This document shows positions 6,741 to 12,194 of a DNA stretch of 12,194 bases, one piece after another. The stretch's first letter is position 1, and each line of letters starts with the position of its first letter. Made by a program: the position numbers and the translations under genes. Origin of the DNA: Clostridiales bacterium (GTDB lineage: Bacteria; Bacillota; Clostridia; Oscillospirales; Acutalibacteraceae); the NCBI GenBank assembly GCA_019418545.1, contig DYBQ01000072.1, positions 1 through 12,194 on the forward strand, read 5' to 3'. The notes under the pieces are model-generated. The model had not been told where the DNA came from, did not search any database, and saw nothing but the letters and a program-made list of their open reading frames with translations.

Positions 6741-9700
6741 TCAGAAATCTTCTCTTCTGCGCAGTTTGATAACCAGCGCGGCCAGCATCAGGGAAACAGC
6801 TGCTGCGGCTGCCCAAATCCAGATAACCGTATTGTCACCGGTTGTGGGAGCTTTGTCTGCACTGCTGCTACCACTGTCATTCTTATCCGAGCTGCCGGAA
6901 GAGGTACCGTTGTCGGTGTTTCCATCGTCCTTGCCGTCATCGGGCTTCGTGGTATCACCGTCATCATTTGCACTCAGGTTTTCAATGGCAGCTTCCAGCT
7001 CTTCCACAGCCTCATCCACCACTGCCTGGTCATCTTCACTCAGGGTTTCGTCTGCCAGAACTGCCTTCGCATTCTGGAAGGCTGCTGTAAATACTGCTAC
7101 GCTTTCTGCTGTGTAGCCGCTCAAATCCATTTCTTCTGATTTGTTTACCAAATCCTCCAAAATCGACTTGTCTGCCTTGAAACGCTGGGCCAAAATGGCG
7201 TTCAGCAATGCTTCGGCTGCCGGCTCAATGTCTTCTTCCATCGCGTCGCCGTCTTCCATCACTTTCTTCGCAGCATCCAGCGCGTCTGCCAGCTGCTGCC
7301 AGTTGTCCTGTACATACTTGTCCTGCTCGGGAATCATAGCATCTGCCTTTGCAATCAGCTGCTCCAGCATGGTCTTGTCGCCTTGTACAAGCCCTAAGCC
7401 CCAGATGCCGTTAAGCAGGTTATCCCATGCGGTGTTCACTTCGTCCTGAGTGGCTGCCACATTATTCAAAACTGCCTTAGCCTCGGCCAGTACCTTTTCA
7501 AAGTAGGCCTTTGCACTGTCCGTTACGCCTTCGGTGCTCAAGGTCAGCGCATAGTCATAGGTCTTTTGCAGCAGTCTCTTGTCGGAATCCACCGGCATCA
7601 GTTCATATTCTGCTGTCAAAACCACTTCGTTTGCAGGCATTGCAAAGGTAATAGTCTCCGACTTCATCTGCTCTTCACTAAGCTCGATGCCTTCTGCTGT
7701 CCAGCCAGCAAAGTGTTTGCCTTCTTCTGCCGGAGCTGCGGTTACCGTGACCTCTTCGCCTTCTTCATATTCACCACTGCCGCTTCCATTGTTGACTGTC
7801 AGGGTGTATACATCTGGCAAAGGTTCGCCCTCGGGAGGAAGGGGTTCTTCTCCATACACTTCCACTTCATAATAGTGATGTCCGTTTCCAAGGCCGGATT
7901 TGCTGTTGCCATTGGTCCACAGCCGCACATACTGGGCTTCTACCGGCTCAAAAGTAACGGTTTTGCCTTCTGCTGTTTCCAAAAATTCTTCATCAGTTCC
8001 GATGCCTAATCCCGAAGAGTTGTCTTTATCATTATTAAATACAGTGGTAACTCCGGTTTTAAATTCAGGGTCATTAGAAACCTGCATAATCACATCATAA
8101 TAGGTTCTTCCACCTTGGAAATAGTGTCTCCAACTCTTAATGGTATCAATTTTACATGGAACACCTAAATCAATTTGGATATACTGTTTTCCACTGCTGA
8201 CAATTCCAAAATAGTTAGTTTCTGTCGTAAAATCGCCATCAGTTACCCATTCAGGATTACGGGTTTCCAATCCGGTTGCAGGAGGAGCAGGTTCTGCTTC
8301 CCCACTAAATGTAACGGATTTACCCAATGCAAGATTGCTGCCGCCCATAATTTCATAAGTATACGCTTTGATTTCAGCAATTGCATAGGGGTAATTTTCT
8401 TTATTTTTCCCAGTACAAACCACACGAATTGCATTGGCTGAAACCGACTTTTCCAAATTGATTTTAGCTGCAGCACCATTGCCGTCGGTCCCGGTATATA
8501 CGGTATTCCACTGGCCATCCTGGTTTTGGACTTCTACCCGATATTCCTTCACATTCTGATTGCCCCAGCGGATGGTGATATTTTTCAGCAGCTCATAATT
8601 TTGAACCATCTTATCGTCAACTTTGACAGTTACGACACTTTCATTCTCTCGACCGCTGAACCATGCGGTGGTAATTTTGTTATCCCGAACCAAATTTGCG
8701 TTCTCTCCACTGGAAGCCTGTGCATCGGAGAGTTTGACTTCTCTCTTTTCTGCACCATTACGGAACTCTCTGGGAAGCGGCTGGGCATAGGTTCTTTCAC
8801 CAGACAGCACCTGCACTTCAGCAAAACCATTGGTATTGTCTGCATTGTTCCCATTGGACCAAATGCGGACATATTGTGCCTGAGAACCGGTGCAGGTCAG
8901 TGTTTTTCCGGTATAGGGTGCGCTGTATTCTTCATCGCTGCCAGCCCCTAGTCCAAGGCTATTATCCGCATCATTGTTAAAGATGGTTTTGGCGTCGGAA
9001 AAATCGCATTTGGAAGCAAGCTGTACCACCACATCATGATACCGGTTGCCAACAGCAAAATCATGCCAAAAACGGATTTGGTCTATCTGCTGCATTTCAC
9101 CCAAATCGATTTGGATATACTGGGGACCTTCTCCCAATTCCAGTACTTTGTCCAACTGCTTGTCAGTCAAAACAGAAACATCCTGTTCTCCGGCCTTGGT
9201 GGTAACCACTACGCCGTCGCGGTGCAGCAGGTTTTCCACACCGGGTGCCTTCGCCGTTTCTGTTGTATCAGCAACCCATTGGCCATTTTCTTTTTTCAGT
9301 CCAATCAGATTCCACTCAATTCCAGGCTCTACAGTTTCCAGTCTCCACCGGCTGCTGTAGGGAGCCATTCTCATACGCTGTTCCATGGTAAAGGCATTTA
9401 CATCGCGAGCAGTAGTCCATTCCCGGATAATATCCAGATAAGTTTCATAATTGGGCAGGCTGCCAAAGCCTTCATCGGCAATATTCAGCTGCGTAGCATA
9501 AGCGGCTGCTTTGGAGCCCAAGAATTGCATATCGTCTTCTGTAAAGTTTTGGGTGATTCCGCACAGTCCGGTAGTAACCGGGAAGAAATTGCGGACATAG
9601 TAGTCATAGTTTCTTTGTAAACGATAGTTAAATTCTCCTTCATCCGTAATCGGGAGATATTTTTCACCCCATGTTTGGGCGGTAAAAATATGCCAGCCCC

Positions 9701-11378
9701 ACTGGGTCATACCACTGGAATAAGACTTGACACCATTTTTATTTTCCAGTGCATTGTACCACCAGTCCATGGTCTTATTGTCCATATAGATATTATGGCC
9801 CGTAAACTCAGAATCTTCCAAACCGTCCATATCAGAAAGGCTCATTCCGGCTGTATTGATGGAATCAGCCAATGTCATTGCGGCCTCATGAATATACTGC
9901 TGTGTCCCTCTAAATGTTCCTCCATACCCTGCATTAAAGGAAAGCTTGGAGAATTCCACGCCAGCTTCATGCTGGATAGGGGTAGTCTGCTGCTGCCCAC
10001 GGGCAGTAATTACTACGCCGTCTCCGTTATTGCCCTTTACCTTGATGACTTCCTTTTCGTCCACCAGAACATAGACCTCATTATTTGCTGCGGTGGGGAA
10101 ATCCGTCATATCTTCCAGTTGGATGACTTCCCCCACATCCAAAGATGTGATAGCAGTTTTCGTGGTCGTTGTCCGACTGCGAACAATATTCTTCTTCACA
10201 TTTTCAATCCCGTTAGCGTTTGGAACATCCTTATTTAAAAACGCCGGACGGTTTTTGGTGCCCACGGTTAAATCATACTGATGCGCCACATCGGTAATAT
10301 TGGTTTTAAAATCTTCATAACTTTCAAAACCCTTGAAGCGATAATCGCCGTTATAAGTTTGGAAGGTATCATGCCCATACATCAGTTCCGCACCCAAACG
10401 ACGGGCATCCTGAATTCTCCGGTTTAAGGTTTCCGTATCAAATACCGGGAAAAGATATTCCGTGCGCATCTGGAAATCATATTTTGCCACGGGGTCTTTC
10501 TGCCACTGGCCGTCTTCATTGGTAGGATGTGGCATTCCCTCTGCAACTTCCATTTCGGATACAATATCCAAAACATCTTCTGTTGCACAGCCATATAGTG
10601 CGATTTTGGAGCCAACAATCTCTCCGTCATCTCCACAAATGGCCGGGTCAAGGGCAGGAATATCATATTTTTGGCTAGCGCCGCCATAGGAACCGCCTGG
10701 ATAATAAAGTGTGCGGTCCTTAGTATAATCGGCTACAAATGCTCGAAGCTGGCCGCCTCCTTCAATGGGAAGGGCTGCACTGTAAAAATTCGGGAATCGT
10801 ACTTCCGTCCAATTCACACGGGGATAAACATCTGGAACATCCTGCGGGAAAGAGCCAACTGTTTTAACGTTCAGTGCCATCATACCAATGGCGTAATCAT
10901 CGTTGTATACGACGCCCAGCGTATCGGCAATCGTATCCTGAATATCAACCGGAATGGGTCCCCAGAAGAGATACCGCAAATCCTTATCTGTCTTGTTTTC
11001 CAGAGATGTCACTTCGAGATTGATGTAATTTGCTTTTTCCTCCACTTCCACGATTGCCGTTACGCCCTCATCAAATGTAAACGTCAAATCATTTCCCGAA
11101 ACTGTCATGGAAGAAGGTACCACCATTTCTTCATCCAGATAAATGCTGATTAGGGAACGAGCTTTTTCCGTTTGCAAATAGTTGGTTCCTGTACTCGTGT
11201 CCGTCAGTCTACTGAGCACACCTGTTTCATCGAGAGAAAACGAAAAGGAATCGCTTGAAAAAGTTGCCTGATTTGCATCATTTTGCGGGATTTCTGCTGC
11301 ATTAGACGACAGCGGAAGAGTGGAAATTGCCAAAACAGCAGCCATACACAAAGAACCTATGCGCCTGAACCATTTCAT
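6741..11378 (-). CDS. Secreted, probably wall-anchored multidomain protein with a probable glycosidase core of unrecognised family
   Basis: 1545 residues. Signal peptide at 1-27 (MKWFRR, hydrophobic core, SNA-AE cleavage). Residues ~38-300 form a beta-rich region like the N-terminal sandwich of many glycosidases. Residues ~300-690 look like a TIM-barrel core with acidic motifs YGHDTFQ (334-340), LSDMDGLEDSE (514-524) and YMDNKTMDWW (531-540); I cannot assign a GH family. A beta module appears inserted at about 399-475. Then come discoidin/CBM32-like modules at ~712-860, ~866-1010 and ~1012-1178 (first and third closely related), an InlB-B-repeat-like module at ~1189-1261, three FIVAR repeats starting at Asp1266, Asp1334 and Asp1403, an acidic Ser/Asp/Gly linker at 1470-1509, APTTGDN at 1510-1516, a hydrophobic segment and a basic tail. 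Likely a surface enzyme or adhesin acting on host or dietary glycans (inferred). Its start is set by the Shine-Dalgarno at 11386-11390. Its 3' end is duplicated in the next gene upstream. Confidence 0.85.
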   Translation of the reverse strand: MKWFRRIGSLCMAAVLAISTLPLSSNAAEIPQNDANQATFSSDSFSFSLDETGVLSRLTDTSTGTNYLQTEKARSLISIYLDEEMVVPSSMTVSGNDLTFTFDEGVTAIVEVEEKANYINLEVTSLENKTDKDLRYLFWGPIPVDIQDTIADTLGVVYNDDYAIGMMALNVKTVGSFPQDVPDVYPRVNWTEVRFPNFYSAALPIEGGGQLRAFVADYTKDRTLYYPGGSYGGASQKYDIPALDPAICGDDGEIVGSKIALYGCATEDVLDIVSEMEVAEGMPHPTNEDGQWQKDPVAKYDFQMRTEYLFPVFDTETLNRRIQDARRLGAELMYGHDTFQTYNGDYRFKGFESYEDFKTNITDVAHQYDLTVGTKNRPAFLNKDVPNANGIENVKKNIVRSRTTTTKTAITSLDVGEVIQLEDMTDFPTAANNEVYVLVDEKEVIKVKGNNGDGVVITARGQQQTTPIQHEAGVEFSKLSFNAGYGGTFRGTQQYIHEAAMTLADSINTAGMSLSDMDGLEDSEFTGHNIYMDNKTMDWWYNALENKNGVKSYSSGMTQWGWHIFTAQTWGEKYLPITDEGEFNYRLQRNYDYYVRNFFPVTTGLCGITQNFTEDDMQFLGSKAAAYATQLNIADEGFGSLPNYETYLDIIREWTTARDVNAFTMEQRMRMAPYSSRWRLETVEPGIEWNLIGLKKENGQWVADTTETAKAPGVENLLHRDGVVVTTKAGEQDVSVLTDKQLDKVLELGEGPQYIQIDLGEMQQIDQIRFWHDFAVGNRYHDVVVQLASKCDFSDAKTIFNNDADNSLGLGAGSDEEYSAPYTGKTLTCTGSQAQYVRIWSNGNNADNTNGFAEVQVLSGERTYAQPLPREFRNGAEKREVKLSDAQASSGENANLVRDNKITTAWFSGRENESVVTVKVDDKMVQNYELLKNITIRWGNQNVKEYRVEVQNQDGQWNTVYTGTDGNGAAAKINLEKSVSANAIRVVCTGKNKENYPYAIAEIKAYTYEIMGGSNLALGKSVTFSGEAEPAPPATGLETRNPEWVTDGDFTTETNYFGIVSSGKQYIQIDLGVPCKIDTIKSWRHYFQGGRTYYDVIMQVSNDPEFKTGVTTVFNNDKDNSSGLGIGTDEEFLETAEGKTVTFEPVEAQYVRLWTNGNSKSGLGNGHHYYEVEVYGEEPLPPEGEPLPDVYTLTVNNGSGSGEYEEGEEVTVTAAPAEEGKHFAGWTAEGIELSEEQMKSETITFAMPANEVVLTAEYELMPVDSDKRLLQKTYDYALTLSTEGVTDSAKAYFEKVLAEAKAVLNNVAATQDEVNTAWDNLLNGIWGLGLVQGDKTMLEQLIAKADAMIPEQDKYVQDNWQQLADALDAAKKVMEDGDAMEEDIEPAAEALLNAILAQRFKADKSILEDLVNKSEEMDLSGYTAESVAVFTAAFQNAKAVLADETLSEDDQAVVDEAVEELEAAIENLSANDDGDTTKPDDGKDDGNTDNGTSSGSSDKNDSGSSSADKAPTTGDNTVIWIWAAAAAVSLMLAALVIKLRRREDF
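6764..7215 (-). repeat. 452-base exact direct repeat, copy 1
   Basis: Base for base identical to 11743-12194 when compared line by line (constant offset 4979). It covers the end of the second FIVAR repeat, the third FIVAR repeat, the acidic linker, the APTTGDN motif and the membrane segment, up to Lys1538. The last 23 bases of the gene (6741-6763) differ from the other copy at 6 positions, so the identity stops abruptly. The other end is cut by the window edge, so the full length is unknown. Confidence 0.97.
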
Positions 11379-11385
11379 AATTTTT

Positions 11386-11390
11386 CCTCC
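11386..11390 (-). promoter_or_regulatory. Shine-Dalgarno fixing the start of the 1545-residue protein
   Basis: GGAGG on the - strand, 7 bases before ATG 11378. The longer frame from ATG 11405 would add nine residues (MKSKKGGKI), of which KKGGKI is simply the translation of the Shine-Dalgarno region. Starting at 11378 gives a standard signal peptide. Confidence 0.92.
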
Positions 11391-11532
11391 TTTTTTGCTT
11401 TTCAAAAATCCTCAACTTTTCGATTCTCTTAGCCTCCCCTTCTGTATTTCCTCCTTTCTTATAGAATAGTCAGAATTATATTTTGAAATTTTGCATAAAA
11501 CTTTTTAAGAAGCAAAATAAATTTACAAAAAT

Positions 11533-11561
11533 ATTATACACTCACCATGACAACCTGTAAA
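11533..11561 (-). promoter_or_regulatory. Predicted promoter of the 1545-residue surface-protein gene
   Basis: On the - strand: -35 TTTACA (11561-11556; 5 of 6 consensus), 17-bp spacer, perfect -10 TATAAT (11538-11533). Predicted start near 11526, leader about 148 bases. A close consensus match downstream of a terminator argues that the gene is transcribed independently of its upstream paralogue. Confidence 0.75.
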
Positions 11562-11636
11562 TGCACGTTGTTGTGTTATCTTGACATTATATTGCTTTTT
11601 TTATTTTATTCAGACACAACATCTCGGATATAAGCC

Positions 11637-11678
11637 AAAAACCGGCGGGCTGTATGAAAGTACAGTCCGCCGGTTTTT
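11637..11678 (-). terminator. Terminator of the upstream partial surface-protein gene
   Basis: Arms AAAAACCGGCGGGCTGTA (11637-11654) and TACAGTCCGCCGGTTTTT (11661-11678) pair over 18 positions with one G-T pair and a 6-base loop. A and T runs at the stem ends allow function on either strand. It starts 41 bases after the stop codon at 11720. Confidence 0.9.
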
Positions 11679-11719
11679 CAGGGTAATTGATTTAGTCTAC
11701 AGGAATGTTTATGAATTTT

Positions 11720-12194
11720 TTAGAAGATTTCTCCTCTGCGCCGTTTGATAACCAGCGCGGCCAGCATCAGGGAAACAGCTGCTGCGGCTGCCCAAATCCA
11801 GATAACCGTATTGTCACCGGTTGTGGGAGCTTTGTCTGCACTGCTGCTACCACTGTCATTCTTATCCGAGCTGCCGGAAGAGGTACCGTTGTCGGTGTTT
11901 CCATCGTCCTTGCCGTCATCGGGCTTCGTGGTATCACCGTCATCATTTGCACTCAGGTTTTCAATGGCAGCTTCCAGCTCTTCCACAGCCTCATCCACCA
12001 CTGCCTGGTCATCTTCACTCAGGGTTTCGTCTGCCAGAACTGCCTTCGCATTCTGGAAGGCTGCTGTAAATACTGCTACGCTTTCTGCTGTGTAGCCGCT
12101 CAAATCCATTTCTTCTGATTTGTTTACCAAATCCTCCAAAATCGACTTGTCTGCCTTGAAACGCTGGGCCAAAATGGCGTTCAGCAATGCTTCG
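11720..12194 (-). CDS. C-terminal end of a second wall-anchored surface protein (5' partial)
   Basis: Only the last ~157 residues are in the window; the frame stays open to the edge. The TTG at 12187 is an internal leucine codon, not a start, because the same codon lies mid-gene in the other copy. The visible part holds the end of one FIVAR repeat, a complete FIVAR repeat, the acidic Ser/Asp/Gly linker, the APTTGDN sorting motif, a hydrophobic segment and a basic tail, all identical to the 1545-residue protein. The last residues differ: IKRRRGEIF here against IKLRRREDF there. The protein is predicted to be exported and attached to the wall by a sortase. Its function depends on the unseen N-terminal part; a paralogous glycan-active surface protein is likely but not shown. 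Confidence 0.88.
   Translation of the reverse strand, partial: EALLNAILAQRFKADKSILEDLVNKSEEMDLSGYTAESVAVFTAAFQNAKAVLADETLSEDDQAVVDEAVEELEAAIENLSANDDGDTTKPDDGKDDGNTDNGTSSGSSDKNDSGSSSADKAPTTGDNTVIWIWAAAAAVSLMLAALVIKRRRGEIF
11743..12194 (-). repeat. 452-base exact direct repeat, copy 2 (runs to the window edge)
   Basis: Identical to 6764-7215 in the same orientation. The downstream boundary, at the basic tail just after the membrane segment, is sharp. The upstream boundary is not visible. Confidence 0.97.

Larger units (their letters stand above)
11379..11719. other. Intergenic region between the two tandem surface-protein genes
   Basis: 341 bases without a credible gene, AT-rich compared with the flanks. 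It holds the Shine-Dalgarno of the 1545-residue gene (11386-11390), a predicted leader of about 148 bases, a strong promoter (11533-11561) and the terminator of the upstream gene (11637-11678). The leader carries a second AGGAGG on the - strand (11455-11450) with no start codon at working distance. I recognise no riboswitch. Confidence 0.6.

Noticed and set aside
6973..7586. FIVAR region considered as collagen-like or short tandem repeats, and the window scanned for CRISPR arrays
   Set aside because: The units are ~68-residue divergent helical repeats that start with Asp-Lys, and no regularly spaced short direct repeats were seen anywhere.
11379..11405. Nine-codon N-terminal extension of the 1545-residue protein
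   Set aside because: It encodes the Shine-Dalgarno itself, and the inner ATG gives a normal signal peptide and 7-base spacing.
11581..11610. Perfect TTGACA on the + strand as a promoter
   Set aside because: No good -10 box follows at 16-18 bases and no + strand gene lies downstream.
12185..12187. TTG as the start of the right-edge gene
   Set aside because: The identical codon lies within the 1545-residue gene, and the frame remains open to the window edge, so it is an internal leucine.

Overview
The window looks like a chromosomal segment from a Gram-positive Clostridia-type bacterium, probably a gut anaerobe. Three things point that way: strong AGGAGG ribosome binding sites throughout, a bacterial A-type RNase P RNA, and a large secreted protein ending in a sortase-type sorting signal of the xPxTGD kind. 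No species marker is present, so placement below class is not attempted.

Positions 1-3180 (+ strand) hold an intracellular alpha-glucan pair. A GH77 4-alpha-glucanotransferase (malQ-type, start at or just beyond the window edge) is followed by a GH13 oligo-1,6-glucosidase-like enzyme (malL-type), with a strong hairpin between them. A bidirectional terminator at 3218-3255 separates them from a convergent gene on the - strand, an intracellular GH51 alpha-L-arabinofuranosidase (3265-4764). Its upstream region carries a predicted promoter and two inverted repeats that look like operators.

Positions 5039-6596 (- strand) hold the RNase P RNA gene rnpB with its terminator, and upstream of it a glycerol dehydrogenase (gldA). 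The predicted rnpB promoter has its -35 box on top of the gldA stop codon. The gldA start is moved 42 codons inward from the longest reading frame by a clear Shine-Dalgarno sequence.

Positions 6741-11378 (- strand) encode one 1545-residue secreted, probably wall-anchored protein. It has a signal peptide, a beta-rich N-terminal region, a probable glycosidase core of a family I do not recognise, three discoidin/CBM32-like modules, an InlB-B-repeat-like module, three FIVAR helical repeats, an acidic Ser/Asp linker, and an APTTGDN motif with a membrane segment and basic tail. Upstream, after its own terminator, lies the 3' end of a second gene on the same strand (11720 to the window edge). Over 452 bases its sequence is identical to the end of the 1545-residue gene, so two surface proteins in tandem share a tail.

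Functionally, most of the window fits sugar and polysaccharide use: surface glycan binding and probably cleavage outside the cell, then alpha-glucan and arabinoside processing inside. No transporter or regulator gene is present. The most unusual items are the unclassified catalytic core with an inserted beta module, and the exact 452-base tail duplication with an abrupt edge.
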